Source: JANLUX01 sp031366005 (GTDB taxonomy: Bacteria; Bacteroidota; Bacteroidia; AKYH767-A; OLB10). Taken from it: 33,635 bases of DNA. Positions 7,746-15,650 of the stretch are shown one piece after another. The notes beneath the pieces are model-generated. The model was not told the origin of the DNA, searched no databases, and saw only the letters and a program-made list of their open reading frames with translations. Location of the stretch: positions 1-33,635 of the forward strand of contig JANLZB010000059.1 in assembly GCA_031366005.1 (NCBI GenBank), given 5' to 3'. Made by a program: the position numbers and the translations under genes. Position 1 is the stretch's first letter. Each line of letters opens with the position of its first letter.

Positions 7746-8459
7746 TCAAAATGCCGGATAATAATCTCTCGTCAATTCTTTATAAACCTGTGTAAAACCT
7801 TTATCATCCTGGTGAATAATAATTTCTTCTTCTTCCATTTTTATATTCTCAAAACCAAAACACATAATCACACGCTTCTCTAACTTTTCCATCTTAGTTT
7901 TTATCCTCACCAAACGATGATAAAATAAACCTGCGCCCATCGCTTTATCTTTAAACAACATTCCTTCTTTGCATGGAAGTATCACACAAAAGCTTCCTTC
8001 TGGATTTAATAATTTCTTTACTCCATAAATCAACTCATCAAAATTAAGTGAAGCATCTGCCTGTCGTGCAAGGTTACGGGCTGCATCATTTGCCTGGTAA
8101 GCATCCACAAAATAGGGAGGGTTGCTAACAATCAAATCAAATTTTTGATCCGATTGTTTTACAAAATCCTGCAAAGCACGGTGCTCAATTTTAATTCGAT
8201 TGCTCCACGGAGATTCATTCACATTTTCTCTTGCCTGTATGCAGGCATTCTCATCAATATCAATTCCTGTTATTTCTGCATCCGTTTTCTGCGCAAGCAT
8301 CAATGCAATTAAACCAGTACCTGTACCAATATCTAAAATTGTTTTGCAATTAACAGCCTGAATCCACGAGCCAAGCAGCACTCCATCCGTCCCGACTTTC
8401 ATTGCACAACGGTCTTGATGGATGGTAAAATATTTAAAATGAAATACCTGTTCTGACAT
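7746..8459 (-). CDS. trmN6: tRNA1(Val) (adenine(37)-N6)-methyltransferase
   Basis: SAM-dependent methyltransferase of the YfiC/TrmN6 group, which N6-methylates adenine 37 next to the anticodon of tRNA-Val. The 237 residues fit the family (about 240). The SAM-binding motif DIGTGTGLIAL is at 43-53, and the N6-adenine catalytic motif NPPYF is at 113-117; the latter distinguishes it from Rossmann methyltransferases acting on other atoms. The early segment HQDRCAMKVGTDGVLLGSW is also characteristic. It is transcribed divergently from padR, with a candidate -7 box at 8494-8501. Exact tRNA substrate is inferred from the E. coli homologue. Confidence 0.85.
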   Translation of the reverse strand: MSEQVFHFKYFTIHQDRCAMKVGTDGVLLGSWIQAVNCKTILDIGTGTGLIALMLAQKTDAEITGIDIDENACIQARENVNESPWSNRIKIEHRALQDFVKQSDQKFDLIVSNPPYFVDAYQANDAARNLARQADASLNFDELIYGVKKLLNPEGSFCVILPCKEGMLFKDKAMGAGLFYHRLVRIKTKMEKLEKRVIMCFGFENIKMEEEEIIIHQDDKGFTQVYKELTRDYYPAF

Positions 8460-8493
8460 AAAAATTCATACTCATGGATCTGATTCGGTATAA

Positions 8494-8501
8494 CAAACTT
8501 A
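8494..8501 (-). promoter_or_regulatory. Possible -7 box of trmN6
   Basis: The minus strand reads TAAGTTTG, a full match to TAnnTTTG, 34 bases before the trmN6 ATG. A TTG at the right distance upstream is not seen. Confidence 0.35.
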
Positions 8502-8594
8502 TACTATTTCAGCCAATATATTGTAATCAGCTAAAAATTTTATTCCTGCAAATCAACCTTTTAAGTATCAATATAAAAATATTAGTACTATGTA

Positions 8595-8626
8595 TTGCAA
8601 AGTACATGGTTAAGTATATATATTTG
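8595..8626 (+). promoter_or_regulatory. Probable promoter of the padR-pspC operon
   Basis: TTG (8595-8597), 21-base spacer and TATATTTG (8619-8626) match the Bacteroidota -33/-7 pattern. Transcription would start near 8633, giving a leader of about 105 bases. PadR proteins often repress their own operon, so an operator near here is likely, but I could not single out a dyad. Confidence 0.5.
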
Positions 8627-8738
8627 CACCGCAAAGTAGCTTATACTTTATCAAAACGAATCAAACGGTGTTACAGGGGCTTGTTAACCGGATGAAACGA
8701 AAAGATAAAAAAGGCTACCAAAAAACGAAAATCAAAAA

Positions 8739-9083
8739 ATGAGCAATGTCGAAAACACCCAGGCACAGATGCGTAAAGGCGTTTTGGAGTTTTGCATCCT
8801 GAGTATCATAGCGCAGGGGGAAGTTTATCCTTCCGATATAATTGCGCGAATGAAGGAAGCGAAACTGATGGTGGTGGAGGGTACATTGTACCCGCTGCTC
8901 ACACGTCTCAAAAACCAAGGTCTGCTTTCCTACACCTGGAGGGAATCAACTGGCGGACCGCCACGCAAGTATTATACACTTACTCCTATTGGAGAACAAT
9001 TCACAAACGAACTACGCAACACCTGGAATGAACTGGTGGAAGCTGTAAACAAAACCACCTTAAAAACTTCAAACAATGAATAA
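8739..9083 (+). CDS. PadR family transcriptional regulator
   Basis: A 114-residue DNA-binding regulator with the PadR winged helix. Conserved stretches are RKGVLEFCILSII (helix 1), the recognition region EGTLYPLLTRLKNQGLLSY, and the wing STGGPPRKYYTLTPIGEQF. The length and short C-terminal helix fit the small PadR class, which dimerises and usually represses one nearby operon in response to a small molecule or membrane stress. Its stop overlaps the start of the PspC-domain gene by eight bases, so the two are translationally coupled. This PadR-PspC pairing is common in Bacteroidota, and the inferred target is this operon itself. Confidence 0.9.
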   Translation: MSNVENTQAQMRKGVLEFCILSIIAQGEVYPSDIIARMKEAKLMVVEGTLYPLLTRLKNQGLLSYTWRESTGGPPRKYYTLTPIGEQFTNELRNTWNELVEAVNKTTLKTSNNE

Positions 9084-10827
9084 GACGGTAACAGTAAACA
9101 TAGGAGGTATGGTGTTCCATATTGAAGAGCACGCCTATGAAAAATTAAAAAAATACCTCGAAGCCATAAAAGGATACTTCACCACTTCGGATGGTCGTGA
9201 TGAAATTATCCAGGACATCGAATCACGCATTGCCGAAATGTTTACCGAGCGTGTCGGTACAAGCAGGCAAGTAGTGGTGGAAGATGATGTGGAACATGTA
9301 ATCAATACCATGGGAAAACCTGAACAAGTTGCCGGAGAAAATGCAGAAGAAAAAATTGCTGAAACATATTCTTCTACTGCCTTAGGAACAGGACGAAGTT
9401 ATCGCAAATTATTTCGCGATCCTGATGATAAAGTAATTGGTGGAGTGTGCAGCGGTATCGCTCATTACTTAGGTTGTGATCCTGTTTGGATTCGCCTTGC
9501 CTTCGCCATTGCATTGTTCGTATTTGGTTCAGGCTTCTTGTTGTATTTGTTGTTGCTTATCATCATACCAAAAGCACAAACTACTGCTGAGAAACTGGAA
9601 ATGAAAGGTCAGCCGGTAAACATTGACAGTATTAAAAGAACGGTGCAGGAAGAATACGATGACTTAAAGAGCCGCTACACCTCGGAGGGTTTTCGAAACG
9701 CAACACGAAGAAGTGGTAGTGCTGTAAGTCGTTTCTTTGAAATGCTTGGTCAAATTATAGTTGGTGCTTTCAAACTATTCTTTAAAATCATTGCGTTCAT
9801 TTTAATGATTGCACTGATGGCAATTCTTATTGCACTCTTTATCAGTGCACTTGGCATTGCAGGTGTGGTTCATGTGGGAACAGTTCCCATGCACATGACG
9901 CATATGTTTCTGAGTACAGATCAGCAATGGCTCGTTATCATCACAGCCATTTTATTTCTTGGAGTTCCCATTCTTACATTGCTTTATAAGATCATCCGTT
10001 TTTTTACAAAAACAAAAACGGAGAACAGGTTTCTGAATATGTCTGCAGGAATTTTGTGGGGAATCGGCTGGATAATGTTATTCATCAGCATCGCAGTGAT
10101 TTCAAAAGATTATAAAGTGAGGGAAGTGCGCAGAACAGAAATTCCGATTGTTCAACCCACTTCTTCTACAATGTATCTTGAGTTACTTAATATGAATTCA
10201 TACCGCGAAGAAAATTATTATGATCATGACTGGGATGTGGATATTGATGGAGACTTTACCTTCAGCAATCTTGATGATACCATCCGTATCGGAAGAGTGA
10301 AACTGGATGTGGTGAGGGCTGAAGGAGATAAATATGAATTAGTGAAGATTGTTTCTGCCCGGGGCAATAATAGAAAAGTTGCGCAGGAAAATACACGCGA
10401 CATCAGCTATGAAATAGTTCAAACAGATTCGGTGTTAAAAATTGATAAAGATTTTCTCTTACCTGAAAAATCGAAGTTCCGTGATCAGAAAATTCAACTT
10501 ATCTTAAAAGTTCCGGTTGGTAAAAGCATTCATCTCGGAACAGAAACTGACAGAATATTCTATGATCTAAAAAATACAACCAATACTTACGATGGTGATA
10601 TGGTTGGTTATACATGGACTATGACTGATAGAGGACTTGAGTGTATTGGATGTAATTTGCCGGATGAAAACGAGAGATCAAAAAATGAACATGTTCGAAT
10701 CCATGTAAATGGTAAAGATGTTTCGGTAGATGCTGATAACGATACTATCAACTGGGATAATAAAGATGTGAAGATTCACATTGATGGTGATGGTGTTGTG
10801 ATTGATGCAAAAGAGAAAAAGAAATAA
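9076..10827 (+). CDS. PspC domain-containing multi-pass membrane protein
   Basis: Inner-membrane protein of 583 residues. Residues 1-95 are a soluble helical region with AYEKLKKYLEAIKGYF and a segment like HAAS/permuted folding domains of this family. Residues about 110-167 are a PspC domain (RDPDDKVIGGVCSGIAHYLG followed by a transmembrane helix). Further membrane segments are near 227-265, 285-305 and 325-343. The C-terminal 230 residues are soluble and beta-rich and end in Asp-rich repeats (VHIDGDGVVIDAKEKKK). PspC is linked to envelope-stress sensing in proteobacteria; here the role is inferred from that domain and from coupling to PadR. The product may sense membrane state and feed it to the regulator, but this is not shown by the sequence. 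Confidence 0.82.
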   Translation: MNKTVTVNIGGMVFHIEEHAYEKLKKYLEAIKGYFTTSDGRDEIIQDIESRIAEMFTERVGTSRQVVVEDDVEHVINTMGKPEQVAGENAEEKIAETYSSTALGTGRSYRKLFRDPDDKVIGGVCSGIAHYLGCDPVWIRLAFAIALFVFGSGFLLYLLLLIIIPKAQTTAEKLEMKGQPVNIDSIKRTVQEEYDDLKSRYTSEGFRNATRRSGSAVSRFFEMLGQIIVGAFKLFFKIIAFILMIALMAILIALFISALGIAGVVHVGTVPMHMTHMFLSTDQQWLVIITAILFLGVPILTLLYKIIRFFTKTKTENRFLNMSAGILWGIGWIMLFISIAVISKDYKVREVRRTEIPIVQPTSSTMYLELLNMNSYREENYYDHDWDVDIDGDFTFSNLDDTIRIGRVKLDVVRAEGDKYELVKIVSARGNNRKVAQENTRDISYEIVQTDSVLKIDKDFLLPEKSKFRDQKIQLILKVPVGKSIHLGTETDRIFYDLKNTTNTYDGDMVGYTWTMTDRGLECIGCNLPDENERSKNEHVRIHVNGKDVSVDADNDTINWDNKDVKIHIDGDGVVIDAKEKKK

Positions 10828-10848
10828 ATTGTGATAGTCTGCATGCAA

Positions 10849-10999
10849 TGTCATTCTGAAAGAAACTTGTGTTATTACTGATAGAAAGAAATATAACGGC
10901 AAGTGTTGATTTAAAATAATCAGTTTTATTGTTTCAAATAAACTTAACACATACTCAAACTATTTATAAGAAATACACTAGTTCCTTACAGGATGACAG
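10849..10999. repeat. GTCATTC-family inverted-repeat element, gene-less copy
   Basis: TGTCATTCTGAAAGAAACTT starts at 10849, and an imperfect reverse complement (ending CAGGATGACA) closes at 10976-10999. The 104 bases between contain no gene. The first part of the interior resembles the minus-strand interior of the 24657-24798 copy. It fills half of the 296-base gap between the PspC gene and the NTF2-like gene; nothing else was recognised in that gap. Confidence 0.65.
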
Positions 11000-11123
11000 G
11001 ACATGGGGAGTTCTAATTAATACAACAAGCCCAATGTAGTTAATACAATAATTTTAAAAAGAAAAACGAGCCCAAAAAATTCTAATTAATTTCTAATTCA
11101 AACATTATAAAAACAAAAAACAA

Positions 11124-11633
11124 ATGAAAACAATCATAATTAATACTTATAGAATAGCAACATTATTATTCCTGCTGATTGCACCCGCCTTCTCATTCGC
11201 ACAAAGCACCGAATTGCCAAATGATGTTCGCAACGACATTGAAAAATTAAACAAGGAAATGGAAAATTCCATCAAAACAAATGACATGAGCAAAGTCGTA
11301 GATCTTTATACTGACGAGGCAACCATCATCGCTCCAGGGGGACAAAAAATTCACGGACGTAAGGCCATTGCTGATTACTGGTATAACTTTTCACGTTGCA
11401 AAAATTTCGCAAGCGAAATAACAGAACTTGGCGGCAATGGTAAAATGGTTTATCAACTAAGCAAATGGACATTCACTTGTGTGAAGGACGGAAAGGAAGT
11501 TACTTATTCTTCAGATGTAGTAATGGTTTGGAAACGTCAGTCAAACTGGGAATATAAAATACAGTTGAACAGCACGAATAACGAAGTAGCAGTTAACGAA
11601 ACAGAAGCTCCAGTAAACAGAGCCGAGAATTAA
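11124..11633 (+). CDS. Secreted NTF2-like / DUF4440 (SnoaL-type) protein
   Basis: A 169-residue exported protein with signal peptide at residues 1-26 (LLFLLIAPAFSFAQ) and one NTF2-like cone-fold domain at about 33-150. Family marks are the early helix NDIEKLNKEMENSIKTND, then DLYTDEATIIAPGG and HGRKAIADYW, with a late strand VVMVWKRQSNWEYKIQ. The fold serves as an isomerase, a small-ligand binder or a dimerisation module, and sequence alone does not tell which. It stands alone on the plus strand with its own terminator at 11669-11714. Periplasmic location is inferred from the signal peptide; no T9SS domain is present. Confidence 0.8.
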   Translation: MKTIIINTYRIATLLFLLIAPAFSFAQSTELPNDVRNDIEKLNKEMENSIKTNDMSKVVDLYTDEATIIAPGGQKIHGRKAIADYWYNFSRCKNFASEITELGGNGKMVYQLSKWTFTCVKDGKEVTYSSDVVMVWKRQSNWEYKIQLNSTNNEVAVNETEAPVNRAEN

Positions 11634-11668
11634 TTTATCAGTATAGTTTGTTGTAGTAAATCAGGTGA

Positions 11669-11714
11669 GAAGGCCCCCGTCCCGATGTTTCGGATGCGGG
11701 GCTTTCTGTTTTTA
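11669..11714 (+). terminator. Intrinsic terminator of the NTF2-like gene
   Basis: GAAGGCCCCCGTCCCGA and TCGGATGCGGGGCTTTC form a long stem with a few mismatches around a TGTT-type loop, followed by a T-run (about 11707-11713). It begins 35 bases after the stop codon. Confidence 0.75.
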
Positions 11715-11908
11715 TAAATTAATCTTATCATTCTTTATCGTAATACTAATTCTCCCTTTCATTTTATTTTTCTTTTTCTCAGAGGGCTTTCTAGGTGAAT
11801 TATCACACATCATCTTGAAAAACATCCAATGATAAATGATCAACCGCTATGAATTAACCGTAATCCTTTACCAGTTTTTGTATTTCCATTATTTTTTATC
11901 CTGTTATC

Positions 11909-12050
11909 GTCATTCTGGAAGAAACTTGTGGAATAGCAGAGCGAAGTTAGGATATGCATAGTAGATTATTTAGCACTTCAACGTTGAATGAACTTCCTTC
12001 TGAAATCAATCTTATTACAGTAAATACACAAGTTTCCTTCAGAATGACAG
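11909..12050. repeat. GTCATTC-family inverted-repeat element, gene-less copy
   Basis: Left arm GTCATTCTGGAAGAAACTTG (from 11909) and right arm CAAGTTTCCTTCAGAATGAC (to 12049) are near-perfect complements. The element is 142 bases long, the same as the copy at 24657-24798, and shares an internal TGAATGAACTTC stretch with it. It lies in a 454-base gap between the NTF2-like gene and gpx. The rest of that gap holds the terminator at 11669-11714 and about 190 bases (11715-11908) in which I see nothing. Confidence 0.7.
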
Positions 12051-12087
12051 CCCTGGAAAGTTGCTTTATAAATAATATATCCAATAA

Positions 12088-12666
12088 TCATGATTTTAAA
12101 TTATCCAAAATCACTTCATCAAACGGACTTACCGTTTCTGAAAAATAATTAATCAACTCACCATTTTCATTAATGAGATATTTGCAAAAATTCCATTTAG
12201 GTGGTTGGTCATTCCATCCGTTTAATTCTTTCTGAGATAACCATTGATATAATGGATGCGTATTTTTTCCGGCCACATCAATTTTTTCAAACATTGGAAA
12301 ACTAACATTGTAATTCTCTGTACAAAATTGTTTAATGGTATTATTATTTTCCGGTTCCTGTGCGCCAAAATTATTGGATGGAAATCCCAACACATCCATT
12401 TTATCAGAATGTAATTCATACAACTCCTGCAACTGGGCGTACTGATGTGTGTATCCACATTCACTCGCAACATTTACTATCAATAATTTCTTTCCTTTAA
12501 ACGGAGCTAGGCTTGTTTTATTTCCATCTATATCTTTTAAAGTAATGTCATAAACAGAAGCCGACATTTTTACATTGGAATTTTTAGAGGATGAAACTTT
12601 TATTTTAGGAAGCAACGTCATCAATAAAGGATAATAAAGCCGTTTGATCCATTGTGGTAAAGGCAT
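12088..12666 (-). CDS. Glutathione peroxidase family thiol peroxidase (Cys type)
   Basis: Reduces hydrogen and lipid peroxides with thioredoxin or glutathione; 192 residues. The peroxidatic residue is Cys, not selenocysteine, in VNVASECGYT (C70). The catalytic Gln is Q103 in FPSNNFGAQEP, and the Trp/Asn pair is W158/N159 in KWNFCKY. C115 in KQFCTENYNVSFPMF sits where thioredoxin-dependent members have their resolving Cys, so thioredoxin is the likelier reductant (inference). Residues 1-33 add a hydrophobic, weakly amphipathic extension (LYYPLLMTLLP) that I also know from related Bacteroidota proteins, supporting the start at 12666. It lies 110 bases downstream of the C1 peptidase gene, with a hairpin repeat between, so it may be transcribed separately. 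Confidence 0.88.
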   Translation of the reverse strand: MPLPQWIKRLYYPLLMTLLPKIKVSSSKNSNVKMSASVYDITLKDIDGNKTSLAPFKGKKLLIVNVASECGYTHQYAQLQELYELHSDKMDVLGFPSNNFGAQEPENNNTIKQFCTENYNVSFPMFEKIDVAGKNTHPLYQWLSQKELNGWNDQPPKWNFCKYLINENGELINYFSETVSPFDEVILDNLKS

Positions 12667-12690
12667 GTAATATTGTTTGAGAATAAGTTC

Positions 12691-12761
12691 AGAGAGATGT
12701 TTCGTATCTCAACAGGACAAACTCATGCGACTTGTCATGCTGAGGTACGAAGCATCTCTCT
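12691..12761. repeat. Imperfect inverted repeat with AGAGAGATGCTTCG arms
   Basis: Arms of 29 bases at 12691-12719 (AGAGAGATGTTTCGTATCTC...) and 12733-12761 (ending GAAGCATCTCTCT) pair with about three mismatches around a 13-base loop. The inner ends read GTCATGCTGAGG, a common type of dispersed repeat in this phylum. It fills most of the C1 peptidase-gpx spacer and may act as a terminator or processing site. Confidence 0.7.
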
Positions 12762-12775
12762 ATGATTGATTCAAA

Positions 12776-14029
12776 TTATCTTGATGCAAACTTTGGCAGA
12801 TATTCTTTCAACATGTCCTTATGCACCATAAAATCCATCATCTTTAGTTTCACATAATCTTCGTGAAAGAAATAGTAACCGAAATTTTTACTGTCCTGTG
12901 CGCAGTTCCGCGAGCCGGCACCTGAGTCTTTTATCAAATACCAATCCTTTCCATTCTTCTCCATGTAACCAATCAAATGCAATCCATGATCATCTGTTGT
13001 AGTTTTATTACTGAATCGAAACTGTCGTGCATTCTCATCAATATATTCGGAAGGAATATCATAACTTGGAATCATTGCCACTTGTTGTTGTGATACAAAC
13101 CCTGATTCTGAAACATCACCACCAATCGCTATCGTATATCCTTTGCGAATGGATTGTTTTATAATTGCCATATAATCATTCAAAGGAATGTTATAATAAT
13201 TATTGTCGTGCCACCAGTTATCATCCACTTCGTATTCTATTTTTGTCCAGTATGGTTTTTCCATCAATGAAGTTACATCTATGTAATCATCAGGATTTAA
13301 TTTCAACACATTTTTTAAATAATCCTGCGGACTCATTTCTTTTCCATTTACATTCACTTTCGTTGGAGGCGTTCCGATGTAATGATTCATGATTGATTTA
13401 ATAGTGGAAATTATTTCTTCTTCATTCCATGCGTTTTGTGTTTTTACACTTGCGAGATAAGCTTTCATCTCACTTACCATTTTTGCATGGGTATGATATT
13501 GTTGTCCGGGTAATAAGCCTGAATAAGAATCTTCCGGAATTGCACCGTATTGTTTCATGATGCGAGTAACAGCATTGGCTTCGGAACCTTCATCGAAGTT
13601 GGAATTACCACGTTCTTGCACAAAACGTTTTGCTTTTTCAACATACTCCCAATAAGCAGTGTATATCTCACTCAACTTTACTTTCTGTTTTGTCTGACGA
13701 AAAACTTCAGTTTCAAAATAAGAAGTTGTGGAGAACGACCAACACGTTCCTGCATTGCCTTGTGAGATAGGTTCATTTTTCCAGTAACCCGTAAACTGAT
13801 CGGCAGAAGTTGGAACATCTATTCCTGTCAGATCTAATTTATAAGACGTTCTTTTCTTCTCCGGCTTTTTTGCCTCCTCAAATTCTTTTACATCTTTAAG
13901 AATTGAATTTTCATAAAATCCTTTTTGATATTCTGTGAATTTTCCCTTGTTGTGAACTGGTTGCTGTGCCTTTGCAATTGCTGCAACAAACACCAGTAGC
14001 ATTACTAATTTTGAATTATTTAATTTCAT
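12776..14029 (-). CDS. Secreted papain-like C1 family cysteine peptidase
   Basis: Exported peptidase of 417 residues with a signal peptide at 1-22 (LVMLLVFVAAIAKAQ). The papain fold is marked by the oxyanion Gln and catalytic Cys in SQGNAGTCWSFS (Q90, C96) and by the catalytic His in DDHGLHLIGY (H348). The architecture, with long inserts between Cys and His, resembles the bleomycin-hydrolase/aminopeptidase C branch. Oddity: where papain-like enzymes have Asn in NSWG, this protein has IKDSGAG, with Asp at 368. I have an impression that this change is shared by a Bacteroidota subgroup, so it need not mean inactivity. It lies 124 bases downstream of hutH on the same strand. No T9SS domain is seen, so a periplasmic site is likely. 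Confidence 0.83.
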   Translation of the reverse strand: MKLNNSKLVMLLVFVAAIAKAQQPVHNKGKFTEYQKGFYENSILKDVKEFEEAKKPEKKRTSYKLDLTGIDVPTSADQFTGYWKNEPISQGNAGTCWSFSTTSYFETEVFRQTKQKVKLSEIYTAYWEYVEKAKRFVQERGNSNFDEGSEANAVTRIMKQYGAIPEDSYSGLLPGQQYHTHAKMVSEMKAYLASVKTQNAWNEEEIISTIKSIMNHYIGTPPTKVNVNGKEMSPQDYLKNVLKLNPDDYIDVTSLMEKPYWTKIEYEVDDNWWHDNNYYNIPLNDYMAIIKQSIRKGYTIAIGGDVSESGFVSQQQVAMIPSYDIPSEYIDENARQFRFSNKTTTDDHGLHLIGYMEKNGKDWYLIKDSGAGSRNCAQDSKNFGYYFFHEDYVKLKMMDFMVHKDMLKEYLPKFASR

Positions 14030-14067
14030 TGTTCTATAATTTTATTTTTCCTTTTTATAAATTTTTT

Positions 14068-14138
14068 GTTATGCCGAATTTTTTTCGTCAACATTCTATA
14101 TGTGTATTTGAGAGTTGCCCAAAAATGTTCGGCATGAC
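14068..14138. repeat. GTCATGCCGAA-type inverted repeat
   Basis: ATGCCGAA (14071-14078) and TTCGGCAT (14128-14135), preceded by GT and followed by GAC, form an inverted pair across 49 bases. It lies between hutH and the C1 peptidase gene. The arms are short, so this could be a decayed repeat or chance; the motif resembles other dispersed GTCATGC repeats. Confidence 0.4.
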
Positions 14139-14152
14139 GATAAAGTGCAACA

Positions 14153-15643
14153 TTAATATTGATCAAAGTTATGCGTTTGCAAAAACTGAATACTCTTCTT
14201 AATATCCACATGCAACACGCGATCTTCTTTAACGAACGAAACATGTTTTCTGAATTCATTAAAAATGTTTTCCAGTCGCGGAGAAGTTTTTAATGGCCTT
14301 CTGAATTCAAGCGCTTGTGCTGCATTAAGTAATTCTATTGCAAGAATTGTTTCTGTATTTTTTACAACACGGTATAATTTGGTAGCAGCATTTGCTCCCA
14401 TGCTTACATGATCTTCCTGTCCGTTACTGCTCACAATAGAATCAACAGACGCTGGCGTACACAATTGTTTATTCTGACTTACAATAGATGCAGCAGTGTA
14501 TTGCGGAATCATAAAACCGGAATTCAATCCGGGATTTGCAACCAAGAACGGAGGTAAACTTCGCTGTCCGCTGATGAGTTGATAGGTTCTTCGCTCACTG
14601 ATATTTCCTAACTCAGCTAATGCAATGGCTAAAAAATCCATTGACAAGGCAAGCGTTTGACCATGAAAATTTCCTGCTGAAATAATTAAATCTTCTTCAG
14701 GAAAGATGGTTGGATTATCTGTAACAGAATTTATTTCATTAAAAAAAGTTTGGGCTGCATAATTGATTGCATCTTTTGAAGCACCATGTACTTGCGGAAT
14801 ACAACGGAACGAATAAGGATCCTGCACATGTTGTTTTGCACGCGAAATGATTTCACTTCCTTTTAGTAATTCACGGTAGCGGATTGCAGTTGCAATTTGT
14901 CCGGCATGCGGACGCACTTGTTGAATAAGATGATGGAATGGTTCAGTGCGGCCGTCATAGCCTTCTAACGATAATGCTCCAACAACATCTGCAATATGTG
15001 ATAAGCGTTGTGCTTGCATTACAGAGTAAGTTCCGTACGCACTCATGAACTGCGTGCCATTTAATAATGCCAATCCTTCTTTCGATTGTAATTTTACCGG
15101 TTGCCAGTTAAATGTTTTTAAAATATCGGCAGATGATTTTTTTTCTCCTTTATTAATTACTTCTCCTAATCCAATAAGTGGCAGTGATAAATGTGCAAGT
15201 GGCGCTAAATCTCCTGAAGCACCGAGAGATCCTTGTTCATACACAACAGGTAAAATATCGTTGTTATAGAAATCTATTAATCGTTGAACAGTTTCCAATT
15301 GGACTCCTGAATTACCATAACTTAATCCTTGAATTTTTAAAAGCAACATCAGCTTAACAATTTCATCAGGCACCTCATCACCCGTTCCGCACGCATGCGA
15401 ACAAACTAAATTAAATTGCAATTGTGAAAGATCACCATTTGAAATTTTCTTGTTGTACAATGCACCAAAGCCGGTATTGATTCCATAAAAGGCTTCATCA
15501 CTTTGCAGCATTTTATAGTCAAGATATTCACGGCAGCGGATAATTTTTTTTACAGCATCATCTGATAATTCAAGTTTTGAATTTGAAGAAATGATTTCAT
15601 TAATTTTTTTGAAATCGAGATGAGTGGAAGATATTTGATGCAT
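14153..15643 (-). CDS. hutH: Histidine ammonia-lyase
   Basis: Converts L-histidine to urocanate and ammonia, the first step of histidine degradation; cytosolic tetramer. The 496 residues match the family (about 500). The ASG triad that cyclises into the MIO electrophile is A142-S143-G144 in GSLGASGDLAPLAH, the same numbering as the well-studied Pseudomonas enzyme. The catalytic Tyr lies in AFYGINTGFG (Y53), and the conserved NFHGQTLA and DHVSMGANAATK segments are present. Other hut genes (hutU, hutI, hutG) are not in the window. Seven bases ahead of its ATG begins an arm of the AAACGCAGAG repeat, so the repeat forms its leader; I see no promoter in the normal spacing. The downstream C1 peptidase may be co-transcribed. 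Confidence 0.94.
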   Translation of the reverse strand: MHQISSTHLDFKKINEIISSNSKLELSDDAVKKIIRCREYLDYKMLQSDEAFYGINTGFGALYNKKISNGDLSQLQFNLVCSHACGTGDEVPDEIVKLMLLLKIQGLSYGNSGVQLETVQRLIDFYNNDILPVVYEQGSLGASGDLAPLAHLSLPLIGLGEVINKGEKKSSADILKTFNWQPVKLQSKEGLALLNGTQFMSAYGTYSVMQAQRLSHIADVVGALSLEGYDGRTEPFHHLIQQVRPHAGQIATAIRYRELLKGSEIISRAKQHVQDPYSFRCIPQVHGASKDAINYAAQTFFNEINSVTDNPTIFPEEDLIISAGNFHGQTLALSMDFLAIALAELGNISERRTYQLISGQRSLPPFLVANPGLNSGFMIPQYTAASIVSQNKQLCTPASVDSIVSSNGQEDHVSMGANAATKLYRVVKNTETILAIELLNAAQALEFRRPLKTSPRLENIFNEFRKHVSFVKEDRVLHVDIKKSIQFLQTHNFDQY

Positions 15644-15650
15644 ATATTTT

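Noticed and set aside
7409..7795. Plus-strand open frames across the GIY-YIG gene and the start of the trmN6 gap
   Set aside because: They overlap the conserved GIY-YIG frame on the other strand or the repeat arm, and show no family pattern.
10678..10950. Minus-strand frame overlapping the pspC end and the GTCATTC element
   Set aside because: It is antisense to the Asp-rich pspC tail and runs through a repeat arm; the composition is that of a chance frame.
11954..12148. Plus-strand 64-codon frame in the gap before gpx
   Set aside because: It lies mostly inside the 11909-12050 repeat and then overlaps gpx antisense.
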